A DNA stretch of 64,000 nt, taken from contig OX291551.1 of assembly GCA_946406115.1 (NCBI GenBank), positions 1,612,001-1,676,000 of the forward strand, in the 5' to 3' direction. Shown in pieces: positions 11,701-20,600 of the stretch. How positions within the stretch are numbered: position 1 is the stretch's first letter; each line of letters begins with the position of its first letter. The notes beneath the pieces were generated by a model. That model was not told the origin of the DNA, searched no databases, and was given only the letters and a program-made list of their open reading frames with translations. The stretch is from Apoda limacodes. Its lineage: Eukaryota; Arthropoda; Insecta; Lepidoptera; Limacodidae. Both the position numbers and the translations under genes were made by a program.

Positions 11701-12117
11701 CTAGACACATATATGTTTGTTACATAATTGTTTGTCAAAAATTTTAAATGTTGCATAAATTTCGTATTCCTCTACGGGGATCGAACCCACCTCCTTAAAA
11801 TACTTGTGAAAACCTTGTCTCTTGATTGAGTTTTTGTGCTGATACCTACGCGGAGGCGGCATATGTTTGATAGATAACAAAGGAGTCGGAATAATGGTAG
11901 GTAGTATTAATACTGTGACACTAGTAAGTAACTAAGTAGTATTAAGTTGGTTCTTATGATAGTTTAAAATATTTTTCAGGCTAAAACCACAAAGAAAATA
12001 GTACTCCGTCTTGAATGTGCAGATTGCAAGGTGCGATCACAGGTTGCACTGAAACGATGCAAGCATTTCGAGCTTGGTGGGGACAAGAAGAGAAAGGGAC
12101 AGATGATCCAGTTCTAG
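5729..12117 (+). CDS. RpL36A: 60S ribosomal protein eL42 (RpL36A), three coding exons
   Basis: Large-subunit ribosomal protein eL42 (L36A/L44), 104 residues, the usual insect length. Exons are 5729-5731 (only the ATG), 5876-6049 and 11980-12117. Splice sites fit: donor GTTTGT after the ATG, acceptor TTTTCAG before 5876, donor GTAAGC at 6050, acceptor TTTTTCAG before 11980. Exon 2 encodes [17 protein letters not shown] and exon 3 ends [17 protein letters not shown]. The two Cys pairs of the zinc ribbon are present (CKKC in exon 2, CADC in exon 3). The 5.9 kb second intron has absorbed several transposons, including a complete DD82E element. No coding damage is seen, so this should be the functional gene. 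Confidence 0.96.
6264..6341 (+). mobile_element. tRNA-like sequence, probable SINE head
   Basis: A 78-nt stretch has a B-box match GGTTCAAGTCC (6319-6329) and an A-box-like TAGCTCTATTGCTAGAG about 50 nt upstream. D-arm (GCTC/GAGT) and T-arm (AGG/CCT) pairings can be drawn, but the acceptor stem needs several G-T pairs and the anticodon stem has a bulge. It lies in RpL36A intron 2, in sense orientation. It is more likely a tRNA-derived SINE head or tRNA pseudogene than a working tRNA. Confidence 0.4.
6760..7215 (+). pseudogene. Degenerate RTE-type LINE C-terminus
   Basis: On the + strand this reads [19 protein letters not shown] and, further on, [19 protein letters not shown]. These resemble the C-terminal part of RTE LINE reverse transcriptases (compare the clearer copy at 45136-45330). 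Stops and frame changes are frequent. It ends with AATAAAAAGC followed by a short (TTA)n tract near 7210. Old remnant inside the RpL36A intron. Confidence 0.45.
7216..8340. other. Intronic DNA without recognisable feature
   Basis: AT-rich RpL36A intron sequence. No ORF, inverted repeat or LINE motif is supportable. Confidence 0.4.
8349..9002 (-). pseudogene. LINE C-terminal fragment (RNase H end and Cys-His tail)
   Basis: A 217-codon open frame matches the tail of a non-LTR polyprotein with RNase H. The end of RNase H is visible as [15 protein letters not shown]. It is followed by a gag-knuckle-like tail [20 protein letters not shown] and [18 protein letters not shown], typical of I/R1/Jockey-related elements with an RNase H. 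The RT and endonuclease are absent, so it is a 5'-truncated insertion inside RpL36A intron 2, antisense to the gene. Confidence 0.65.
9519..11629 (-). mobile_element. DD82E (Sailor-like) IS630/Tc1-type DNA transposon, complete
   Basis: A 2.1 kb element with perfect terminal inverted repeats of about 28 bp, beginning TACTCTATCCACCGAAAC at 9519 and mirrored up to 11629. Both ends are flanked by TA (9517-9518 and 11630-11631), the target duplication of the IS630/Tc1/mariner superfamily. Its single gene is a two-exon transposase on the minus strand. It sits in the second intron of RpL36A in antisense orientation. Perfect ends and an open transposase point to a recent, possibly still mobile insertion. 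Sailor assignment rests on the D-to-E spacing counted in the protein. Confidence 0.88.
9791..11329 (-). CDS. DD82E transposase, two exons
   Basis: DDE transposase for cut-and-paste movement of the surrounding element. The coding exons are 10657-11329 and 9791-10473, separated by a 183-bp intron with donor GTAAGT (10656) and acceptor CCAG (10474). The joined length (1356 nt) is divisible by three and gives 451 residues. The N-terminus is basic (KRRRRAFSS) with a helix-turn-helix region. Catalytic motifs are [13 protein letters not shown] (first Asp), [11 protein letters not shown] (second Asp) and [17 protein letters not shown] (Glu), with 82 residues between the second Asp and the Glu. The C-terminus is acidic ([10 protein letters not shown]). 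An alternative ATG at 11359 would add 10 residues. No stop interrupts it. Confidence 0.85.
11640..11830 (-). mobile_element. Probable tRNA-derived SINE
   Basis: On the minus strand a B-box GGTTCGATCCC (complement of about 11777-11787) is followed by a body with ACAATTATGTAACAAACATA and TATTTATGTATGTATTTATA. That pattern is like the tails of common lepidopteran SINEs. The A-box half is unclear and no target duplication was found, so the limits are approximate. Confidence 0.4.
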
Positions 12118-12124
12118 GCTTGCT

Positions 12125-12130
12125 AATAAA
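12125..12130 (+). terminator. Polyadenylation signal of RpL36A
   Basis: A canonical AATAAA lies 8 nt after the RpL36A stop codon, followed by T-rich sequence. A very short 3' UTR is typical of ribosomal protein genes. Confidence 0.7.
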
Positions 12131-13270
12131 TAATTTTTAACTTACATTTTGTTTCATTCTTTTGTATTGAAAAAAAAATATGTAATATAGTCCACCGGAA
12201 TTAGGAAAAAACGAGTTTCTGGAATCCAAGTGAAATGTTTTATTTCATAAACATTAACTGTAGGTGTTGTGTTGCCGAGCATAAAGCACTTGTTACATGA
12301 GAGGAGGAATGGGGTGTACTTAAGCGACACATCAACCTAACCTTAATGGACTTTGAACCCAAGGCGCAACGCAGCGAAAATGTCGCGAAAGAGAGATGGT
12401 CGAAATTTATTATTTCGTCTCACACTGGCTGCTCTCTTACGTAGTATCACCACTGCATCGCGTCGCAATCGTAAATTATGAATGAATATATAAGTATGTG
12501 TCCGTAATTATATAATCCTACGATAACAAAGAAGCATACAAAACGGTGCTCGCCCTTGAAAACCTTTATTAAGTTATTTTTTTTTCTCATTTTATAACAA
12601 TCTTCTAGAAAAATCTACTCGGTCATTTATTGATTTAATATATTGTTCTATTTGGATTTGGTTTTTGCGCCGCCGTAATATTTGTCCCTCCCATTCAAAA
12701 GTAGGATTTGGGAGATACTGGAATAGTAAAAAAAAATATATTTATGAAGTATGGAAAAAAATCGTCTCATTGAAATTTATTATAAATTATAATTAATTTT
12801 TAGTATTTTTATTAACCATCATCATTAGTATTAAAGAATTGGCTTAGTAAAAGTAAAATAAAATAACAGAAGTCGTTGTAACGTCATTTAATTACTTAAA
12901 ATCAACATGACAATTTAAATTTTAAATAATAATGAGGATAAACTTAAAATTATTTTTTAATAGACATAACTTTATTAAGAATAGTGTGAATAGCCACAAC
13001 TAGTGTTGCCATGTCTTGAAACCGAAAAGCCAGAGAGACCTGTCAGTTTGGCCGGGCATCTTTAATGATTTAGTCTAACACAACACAACATACAACACAT
13101 TACAAGTAAAGGTAAATATTTACTTCTCTGCAACACGACATTTTAACCTGAAAAAAATCTTATTCGATAGAGTAGCACTCCCTGATATAGAAATGATATA
13201 TGAAAGTCGGTGCCAAATAATACTTTTCGATAAAAAAAATATTTACTACCAGATTTTTTTTTCCCGCCAA
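12131..13270. other. AT-rich intergenic DNA
   Basis: No gene is supported between the RpL36A polyadenylation signal and the repeat cluster near 13.3 kb. The sequence is AT-rich with poly-A and poly-T runs and stops in all frames. Confidence 0.4.
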
Positions 13271-13285
13271 ATGGTCGAAATAACA

Positions 13286-13352
13286 TATTATTATAATTAT
13301 ATTAATAATATAATTATAATATAATTATTATAATAATTATAATTATAATTCA
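13286..13352. repeat. Pure A/T palindromic tract
   Basis: About 67 bp composed only of A and T in ATTATAATTATAATATAAT-type units that pair with themselves. Such a tract can extrude as a cruciform and is often unstable. No function is assigned. Confidence 0.6.
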
Positions 13353-13700
13353 GTTGCTCGGCATTATAGCAGTTCAGATTTCTTGTAGCTGTCCAAATCA
13401 TCCTTTACACACTGATAAAATTAAAGAATAGGCTGACAAAAACACAATTTACACTTAAAAACCATGTAATTACACTTTTTAAAATATTGTAAACGGATTA
13501 AGAAAAAGGAAACACGAACAGTTTTTTTTAATTGCAATGTTACCAGCCTAAAAAAAAAACTCCCAAATAACCGATAAGAAGATTACATTATGTACTACAT
13601 AAAATAGAAAATAACATAAATAAAACTTACGTTTTATTATACAGAGTCTTGTTATGTTTACTGCCAGAGACTGAAATAGAGCTTATGGTAAAACATGGAA

Positions 13701-13977
13701 GTAAGTGTGCAAAGCCGAGCGCAGCGTGCCGCGACAGCGGCCGGCGAGCGCCAGAAAGAACTTGTACTTATTTAATGTAATCATCGCGTCCCACTAGTAA
13801 ACTTGAAAGCTCGCGCATTAAACGAAGCGGAGCACATGAAAGTTAGCGCGCGAAGCCGAGCGGAGTGTACCGCGGCAACGGCCGGCGAGCGCCAGAAAGT
13901 ACTTGTACTTATTTTATGTAGTCAGGGCGTCCCACTTGAAAACTAGCGCGTAAAACGAAGCGGTGCACATTAAAATT
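13701..13977. repeat. GC-rich tandem duplication (2 x about 140 bp)
   Basis: Two diverged tandem copies begin at 13701 and 13842. They share GCCGAGCG, GGCCGGCGAGCGCCAGAAAG, ACTTGTACTTATTT, GCGTCCCACT and AAACGAAGCGG. They differ at scattered positions (for example GCAAAGCC against GCGAAGCC). The GC-rich block stands out in AT-rich surroundings. It has no long ORF and resembles a fragment of a satellite or repeat family. Confidence 0.75.
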
Positions 13978-14038
13978 AGTGTTTTTTATGACTTTATTTA
14001 CGAACGGTTATTAACTTTGACAGGTTTTGCACGTATTT

Positions 14039-14084
14039 ATGCCTTATATAAAATATATATATATACATATTTTATATAAGGCAT
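14039..14084. repeat. Perfect hairpin, 18-bp arms
   Basis: ATGCCTTATATAAAATAT is mirrored exactly by ATATTTTATATAAGGCAT around a 10-bp AT spacer. It may be the end of a small foldback element or a simple palindrome. Confidence 0.7.
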
Positions 14085-14609
14085 AAAAATGCTGAAGTTG
14101 TAAATCCAAATTTTAAATTAGTATTTTATCTTAACTATTTATTACTTCAGGAAGTGAAAAATATCAAAGCTCTCTTCTTCTCATTTTACATCCCTAAAAT
14201 TGTGCGGTCGCGCATTGAAATAGGTAACCACAAAAATATTCGGAACTCAATCTATCGTCAGTATTTGGGAGTACTTTTATTAGGCTGGCAATATTTTCAT
14301 AAAAAAAAATTGTTGTTTCCTGTTATTCATTTGTCTGAATTGGTCTAAATCTTTTGTTTACGTTCTGTAATGGTGTACTTGTATGGTGTAAAATATTACG
14401 TTAAATATTTTTTTAAGGTAAAATTAACGTTTTGCACCAATTTCCGAATATCATCTGTGTATAAAGGGATTTTTCCCTGTCCATTACAATTTTTGTCATA
14501 TAAATTGTTGTGTTGCAGAGAAGTAAAAAATTACCCAACAAAGTTTTTTTTATCATTTACCATAAAATCTTTTCAAATTCTAATGAAACTACAATAAAAT
14601 TGAATGAAC

Positions 14610-14990
14610 CAGCTAAAATGCTTAAGCAAACTGCATATGAGGTCTGGACCACGGCTCGTAATAATAACGATCCGAATATTTCTGAGGAAAAATGCAAATT
14701 AAATGCTGTCTCGAGGTTCAGTAAGAAAGCAACTGCCAGAGCAAAATTCCAATTCATCGGCAAAATAGGTGGGCGACTTGCGAGTTATCCTTCTGGGAGT
14801 CGTGCTTTCTGGTCGCTTGCCAAAGCTGCCGAAGGGAACTGTTGCCAGTCGTCGATACCACCACTGCGGAAGACCGATGGTGACTTGGCCCATAGTGCTA
14901 AAGAGAAAGCTGATCTATTGGGCAGTCTCTTTGCCTCAAACTCGAATATGAACGACGAAGGCGCTGTACCACCTACTATACCGTGGTGCG
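14610..14990 (+). pseudogene. CR1 LINE fragment (linker region before RT)
   Basis: About 127 codons match the same region of the intact CR1 ORF at 51142-54108 (for example KQTAYEVWTTARN, FSKKATARAKFQFIGKIGG, GSRAFWSLAKAAEGN). It starts near AKMLKQTAYE and stops near VPPTIPWCG. There is no RT and no 3' tail, so it is an internal fragment rather than an ordinary 5'-truncated insertion. Confidence 0.8.
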
Positions 14991-15194
14991 GTACAAGGGA
15001 GGATCCAGCTTTGGCGCCAGGAGGGGGTCATATAGTCGTGGTCAAGTCAAGAACTTATAATTTAATTTTGATTAAAATTGATACAAGTAAAAACTAGGTA
15101 TTTTATTAATGTACGTAAGTAACTGTAAAATATTTATTCTATATTGTGTACACTTGTAAAACTTAACACATAATAACTTGTACATATACACGTA

Positions 15195-15300
15195 CATATT
15201 GCCATCTCTCTTGAAGACATCCAGAGAAGCACTATCACGCACGGAATGAGGCAGCCTATTTATATTCCATAACCGTGGTGAATGATTTGTCATAACAGCT
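15195..15300 (-). pseudogene. Small LINE C-terminal fragment
   Basis: The minus strand reads NHSPRLWNINRLPHSVRDS followed by ASLDVFKRD, the typical end of CR1/L2-type ORF2 proteins (RLWNxLP...FK). Nothing upstream of it is recognisable. Confidence 0.45.
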
Positions 15301-15429
15301 AGAGGTATCTCGAGGAGTATGAAGCAAAACTCCGCAAAAGTGAAGAGGTGGTACGACAAGGGTTTCCAGCAAACAAAATAGAAACAGACAAAATACATAT
15401 ATTTAAATAACAAAATCAATTTTTCTTTT

Positions 15430-16835
15430 CTTATCTTCTGCCGAAACGCGTTATTACGTCATTAACGTCAATGGGTACGTTTATATGAACGTGGAGAAGT
15501 GCCAGTCCGGTTGGGCGATCTTCAACCATTCTCTTATTTTATTTTTAAAGAGCACAGTAAATAAAGCTATTCCCGAATCTTTTTTTTCTGCTTTAGCATG
15601 ATCTTCATTAAACTGTGCCCTCGATACAGTTTTGTTAATTAAATGCTGTGGATATCAACAACAAGCTTGACAATTACACTCACTACATGTATGCTGGGAA
15701 TCACTCTCATCCTTTGGTTAAGGATGTGCAACAGAATGTGCCTCACATTTAGGACATTTATCTTGCAAAGGCTGTTGAGTTGAAATATTTTTTATCTGAA
15801 TCCTTTTGTGAAACGTAGCCCAGCTACAAAGTTTCATGCTTTTTCTTTCTAAATGAGTCTTTAAAAATGAATACACTAGCGTGACGTGATAAGACCAGAT
15901 GGCAAATATCTTCTTTTGGGTGCATGCTGCAATCTATAATGAGATGTTACAGGATGGAACAATTCAATAAAGCTATCAACTTCGTCCAAATATGCATCTG
16001 AAAAAGAATGAAGTGGTTTGTGCCGGCCTCTCATATCTGGTGCAGCTGATACCTTCGCTGAAAAATGTTTTTTTATGCAAGAAATTTGCCTAAAGCACAG
16101 CTTGCACTGCCTGGTCATTTGTGTAACCCAAGGTGTGTCAAAACATAGTCTTACACACACGTTTTTCAAGTAAATTGTAAATGAGTGTATGATTTCTTTT
16201 TGAGGTGTTAGAATATCGCACTGCAATTTTATTACTCTCAACATTACGTGAAATGAAATCTCTTCGTCTTTGAGTATCCATATTCCAGTAGCTGTTCCAA
16301 ACGTCTTGTCTGTCTCGTTCTGTTATATTTCTAGTGCATTTTCGTATACAACTATCTTTACAGGAACCTAACATAGGATGTTTTTGTTTGCTTATTTTAA
16401 GCTTAGTTTCATAATCTCGTATTCGTTTCTATGTTGGTATCTTCTATTTGATTTGTGTCTTGGTTGTTAATATTTTCTAAAATAATGTTTTTCTCTGTGT
16501 TTTCTTAATACTGATTTGATAGCGTTTGCGTACAACTTATATTTTTATCTTTTACAGCTGCTATTTTCGTAATCATAACCTTATTATAATCTATACTGTC
16601 TTATTTCTTTTTTCTTCTGTTGTGAGATCTGGGTCTGCTTCTGTCCAAAACTCAACATGTATAAGAGAAGGTAAAATTTCACGGTTATTCAACAAAATAT
16701 CAATTTCGTCTTCTAATCTTGTAGATTGTATAGGAAAACCGTTATTTTGTAACGCAGTGTCAGTCATAGTATTATTTACATTAAGTATATTTGAGGAAAT
16801 GTTGGGTGAAACTGTTGTCATTTCTGCATAAGTTA
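15430..16835 (-). pseudogene. Unclassified Cys-rich transposon-type protein, frameshifted
   Basis: Three overlapping minus-strand frames appear to be pieces of one protein: 16591-16821, 16138-16374 and 15876-16244, with further homologous-looking sequence down to about 15430. Visible signatures are GSCKDSCIRKCTRNITERDR, RRRDFISRNVE, DMRGRHKPLH, HPVTSHYRLQ, RRYLPSGL and, lower down, DKCPKCEAHSVAH. This arrangement is familiar from uncharacterised repeat-encoded proteins in insect genomes that may carry a transposase-like domain. I cannot name the family securely. Frameshifts near 16150-16240 and stops in the 15.7 kb part show it is dead. Confidence 0.45.
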
Positions 16836-17025
16836 AAGAAAATTGCGTACACTTTAGGGTAGAAAACTGCTTGAAAGATGAATCCTCTTCATATTCTTTA
16901 CATTTTGATGGTAAATTAACAACGGATTCATCTCGTTATTACTATTTTCCTAAAACAAACCAAATAAATTTAAATTTTTCCTACTAATAGGTTAGTAAAA
17001 AATAGGGGATAGTCATCATTCTTTG

Positions 17026-17031
17026 TACATT
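17026..17031. repeat. Target site duplication of the Polinton (left)
   Basis: TACATT immediately precedes the left end of the element and is repeated at 29391-29396 right after the other end. Six-bp target duplications are the rule for Maverick/Polinton integration. Confidence 0.9.
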
Positions 17032-17390
17032 AGTAGAGGCGATTCGTGGCGCACTACCCCCTAACCTCAACCCCTCGCCTAAAAAAAATCAAAACATCGT
17101 TGGTTCTGGCGCACCACCCTCCAACCCCAACCCCTCGCCTAAAAACTTTCTCAAAACCACCCCCTGTGTCTGGGATACGTCGACTCACGCTTGACCAGAA
17201 CTACCACGTGACATCACTGTGGGTTCTGTGTAGTTTTGTAAGTAGTTATATCATTATCGTAATGGGTCCATCGTATTTTTCCGTTTATTAGTTATTCTTA
17301 TTTAATTACAATGTCGTGAGTGCGATAATGATGATTGTGGTGACATTCCTAATACCTTTTTAATTATATTTGTACTTGTAAGATAAATCG

Positions 17391-17401
17391 TATATATATA
17401 G
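17391..17401 (+). promoter_or_regulatory. TATA box of the left TIR gene
   Basis: TATATATATAG lies 107 nt before the proposed start codon, in a position that is repeated exactly in the other terminal repeat. Transcription would start about 30 nt downstream and run into the element. Inferred from sequence only. Confidence 0.5.
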
Positions 17402-17507
17402 GATCCATAAACACTAGTCGATAGTATTCGAGTTACAATTTATCATCAAGTGATTGAATTCATCCTGTGTGATACTGAGGCCGGTTCTATTTACTTCAAA
17501 AAAAGCT

Positions 17508-18155
17508 ATGGAGGTATGTGTTTTTTTGCTTTATAATTCTTTATCTATATTTATTATATATTACAGACCCTCAAAACTATGTGTTTGTTTGAATGTCTAT
17601 TACTTAAACCAATTTTGTTTAGGTTTTCACTTTAGGCAAATTTTTGATTCAAATTATTATACAAATATGTTTTTAAAGCTTATTTTATTACAGAATTCAA
17701 CATTTAACGTAATGGAAGAAAACACGTTCAAGCATTACTTCTACGCTACATCGGATGATGAGCAATCAACTGAGAAGGCCTTAGAAACAACAAAGCTCAA
17801 ACGGTCTCGTCGAAATAGTATCGACTCATTCTTTGAGGGGACCAATCAGAAGAAAAAGAAACTCAGCTCTACAGTGGCGAGATCTTCAAAAGATGGTATC
17901 CCTGGTGTCACATACTTGTCTACTAATAATGATGATGGGGCTCATGCTACACATTTGATGAAAATTGAGGTGTATGACCTCATAAAATTGAAAAAAGTAC
18001 CAGTTGATGAACATTGGAAACACTCAGAAGTGAGGATCAAATATTATACGGATATAAAAGATGAAAAATATGAGCAAACGAAGGGTATCATATTTGATAT
18101 CACGAAGCAAATAGCAGAAACCAATAACTGTAAAAAATACTTTTTTAAAAAGTAA
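17508..18155 (+). CDS. TIR-borne gene of unknown function, left copy (two exons)
   Basis: A 155-residue protein from exons 17508-17513 (ATGGAG) and 17694-18155, with donor GTATGT and acceptor TTACAG. Joining keeps the frame into the in-frame ATG at 17712. Not recognised. It is very charged: an acidic N-terminal stretch (SDDEQSTEKALE), two basic nuclear-localisation-like patches (KLKRSRR, NQKKKKL) and a folded-looking C-terminal half (KIEVYDLIKLKKVPVDEHW) ending in KKYFFKK. The same protein is encoded in the opposite terminal repeat with very few changes, and both copies are open, so selection or recent homogenisation has kept it intact. A reading that ignores the intron starts at 17454 and is less likely. 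Confidence 0.7.
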   Translation: MEVCVFLLYNSLSIFIIYYRPSKLCVCLNVYYLNQFCLGFHFRQIFDSNYYTNMFLKLILLQNSTFNVMEENTFKHYFYATSDDEQSTEKALETTKLKRSRRNSIDSFFEGTNQKKKKLSSTVARSSKDGIPGVTYLSTNNDDGAHATHLMKIEVYDLIKLKKVPVDEHWKHSEVRIKYYTDIKDEKYEQTKGIIFDITKQIAETNNCKKYFFKK

Positions 18156-18342
18156 TCTCTAATAGCTAAATTAATTTATAAGAACCAGCTTCAGTATTAC
18201 TCGAAATCAACTTTGAATCAAATTGTATCATGTTTGAGTTTTATTATAAATAAATGAATAAATGATATAAATAAAAAATATTTTTTGTTTTTTAACCACT
18301 AATTACACAAACACACACATAAGAAAAAAACATTTTTTTATT

Positions 18343-18795
18343 TTAAAAAATTTTATTATCAAAAATTGTTTTAAACATATCATATAATAAAATATCATTA
18401 CATAGAGTGTTATTACTAAAGTGGTTTACAAAATCAATCATTGATTTACCATGAAACTTAAAATACAAATAAACAAGACAATATTCCCCACAAACAGTTG
18501 TAAAGTCATTTTGAACTCTTTTATTATTGTAACTCCATATCTTAGTATTCTTATTTAAGAAATATAAATGATGTCTACTAGGTTTACGACCATAAGAATC
18601 AAAGTATTCACCTAATCCATTTTTATTAATATGTATTCCCACCCAATGCGATCCAGGTTGATTGTCAACATCTAAATTACTAATGAGAAAAGCAGGTAGG
18701 TGCATGAGTACTGGTAATCTATTTGCAGCAAATACATTTAGTTTAATTTTCGGAGAAATTATCTTTAAACATTTTTGAATATCTAAAGTATTCAT
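18343..18795 (-). CDS. PRO: Polinton adenain-like cysteine protease
   Basis: 150-residue protease of the adenovirus/Polinton (C5/Ulp1-like) family, expected to process virion proteins. The catalytic set is visible: His50 in QPGSHWVGIHI, Asp66 in GEYFDSYG, Gln95 in NKRVQNDF and Cys106 in VCGEYCLVYLYF. The frame is intact. It lies 64 nt downstream of the end of the capsid region and is the last gene before the left terminal repeat. The ATG at 18795 is the only reasonable start. Confidence 0.9.
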   Translation of the reverse strand: MNTLDIQKCLKIISPKIKLNVFAANRLPVLMHLPAFLISNLDVDNQPGSHWVGIHINKNGLGEYFDSYGRKPSRHHLYFLNKNTKIWSYNNKRVQNDFTTVCGEYCLVYLYFKFHGKSMIDFVNHFSNNTLCNDILLYDMFKTIFDNKIF

Positions 18796-18859
18796 TTCAA
18801 AATGTTGATATTATGAATGTCAAAAGTATAATAAGTCCTTGAGTTCTAATTATTATATT

Positions 18860-20154
18860 TTAGCTACTGTAATCTACTGAAACATTACGATTTTTATCTA
18901 TTTCAATAACATTATCATTATAGTTTATTGTTTGTATGAGTGCTGCTTCAAAACGAACTTCGAGTCTTACGCTTCCATGTCTAATAAGATTCCAATGAGA
19001 CGTAGAACTAGCTGATAAGTCTGGAGTTAAATCAAATGCCATCAAACAATATCCATTTGCATATTGTTCCTAGAAATAGCATTACCATCATTCAAAAAGT
19101 GAATACCTGACCCGGAAAATAGTGTATGGTAAGCTGTGGTAAATATATTGTTGTGAAACATTGGTTGTAAAGCTTTTGATGGTATTTGTTGGCCATCTAT
19201 ATACAAACTAAATGTATTTATTCCATAGTTTTCAAAGTTAAAAGGGTTTCTGTTAAAACTTCCATTAAAAGCAGCATTGTTTACAAAACCTATTATACAC
19301 CTTTTTGGAACTTGACCAATAAATATGTTATCAAGCGTTTTTCCCTGAACTCCTGAAGGTATTGTGAGCACTTTGACTTCAGCTCTGGTTATAGGATACT
19401 TAGCGGGTGTTGCACTTAAAACTTTTTGATGTGCTAATAATACACTTGGACTAATTTTTGCTCTTCGAACTATAAGTGTAGCGTCAGTAATAGTAACTTT
19501 CAGTTTAGCATCTGCACCAGCCATAAGATTAAAACTTTCTCTTGATCGTACTAGTTTAAGACTAATTTCAACACCATTTATCAGAAACTTTTCTTGATTA
19601 AACAAATCCCCATGCAAATGTCCTACCATTTCTACCTCTTTACTCTCACGTACAAATTGATTCCTTTTTTTAAATCCATCATTAGAATCATCTAGTGAAT
19701 TCATTTTTCCAGCTGTGTCTTCATACCATAGTCCACAAGTCAGATGAGATTGTTTAGCTGCTGGACCATAGTTTAATAAAGTTTCTATAAATGCCCTAAA
19801 AGCATAAGTGTTGTTTGGTGGAGATACTAGTTTTTGATTTAAATACACATCGAGTTGATTGAACAGTAAGTGTAACCAGTTATTAGTTGGGGCTACTACT
19901 GTAGCAGCAGCTAAGTTGGTGCCATCTTGGTTTCGAATTTTAACTTTTAAATGTAGTAATGTATGAGACAAATCGATATAATCATCCCCCGTACCAGGAA
20001 TTTGAAATTCAATTGGCCCATCGTCTGTAAGGGATGATATAGGTTTGTAGTGTATCCATTGTCCATTTTCAATACTTGTCTGAGTTGTTGGTAAAGCAAA
20101 TAAATCCAATTCCGATTTTATACATTCACATGAATGATTATGCAAGAATGACAT
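18860..20154 (-). pseudogene. MCP: Polinton major capsid protein (double jelly-roll), frameshifted near its end
   Basis: Major capsid protein of the Polinton. The main frame (20154 to 19042, 370 residues) opens with FALPTTQTSIENGQW and has the family's IEFQIPGTGDDYIDLSHT and LHLLFNQLDVYLNQKLV signatures. It ends prematurely at 19042. The conserved C-terminal segment (AFDLTPDLSAS, VIEIDKNRNVSVDY) follows at once in another frame, 19042 to 18860. A one-base loss around 19060 explains this. The first ATG exactly overlaps the stop of the preceding gene (TAATG at 20156-20152). Confidence 0.9.
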
Positions 20155-20600
20155 TATTTGTTTGAAAATATATCTTTAGTATTTCTATTAATTTTATACT
20201 TTCTAGTTCTCAACTCTTTCAAAGCTGTTGACGGAATGGAATGAAACCGACGTTGACGTTTCGTTATATAACCTGATCCATTCATTAGTCTTTCAATTTT
20301 ATCATCTGCTCTTCGTTTTAAATTACTACTTACATCTTTTAACCGTGTTTGCACAGATTCATTCATTGGTTTCTGGCTTATCATATCGCTTAATAATCCC
20401 ACTCCAGCATTAAGAGCCTTTTTACCAATTACTTTTGCCCCACTTGATAATAAAGGTAGTACTGATCGAAACAGGCCTCCTAAAAAGCTTCCTATTCCAT
20501 GACCACGTTGAAGTGGTACACCTTTATAAATTACACCAATTCCTGATCCTGCTTGGTGTGAATAATATTGCTCATAGGGACAAATACTGTTATTATGCAT
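20154..20600 (-). CDS. Small basic virion-type protein of the Polinton
   Basis: 148 residues. A Gly-rich hydrophobic stretch (GIGSFLGGLFRSVLPLLSS) comes after a short N-terminal tail, followed by AKVIGKKALNAGVGLLSDMI and a basic C-terminal half (KRRADDKIERLM, KRQRRFHS). This layout resembles minor capsid or membrane-lytic cores of adenovirus-like particles, and equivalents sit next to the capsid gene in other Polintons. Exact function is not established. It starts and ends in TAATG overlaps with its neighbours. Confidence 0.75.
   Translation of the reverse strand: MHNNSICPYEQYYSHQAGSGIGVIYKGVPLQRGHGIGSFLGGLFRSVLPLLSSGAKVIGKKALNAGVGLLSDMISQKPMNESVQTRLKDVSSNLKRRADDKIERLMNGSGYITKRQRRFHSIPSTALKELRTRKYKINRNTKDIFSNK

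Larger units (their letters stand above)
17032..18187 (+). repeat. Left terminal inverted repeat of the Polinton
   Basis: 1,156 bp, inverted copy of 28118-29390. The match ends inward at the shared ATAAGAACCA. It contains two partial subterminal repeats, a TATA box and one copy of the TIR-borne gene. Confidence 0.9.

Noticed and set aside
17454..18155. A 233-codon open frame starting at 17454 in the left TIR
   Set aside because: It reads through a well-formed intron (GTATGT...TTACAG). Its N-terminal part is low-complexity hydrophobic and differs in length between the two TIR copies, while the spliced form is conserved in both.
18860..19045. A separate small gene after the capsid gene, with a TGATG overlap
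   Set aside because: Its sequence is the conserved C-terminal segment of the major capsid protein in another frame, so the overlap is a frameshift artefact and not a natural gene junction.
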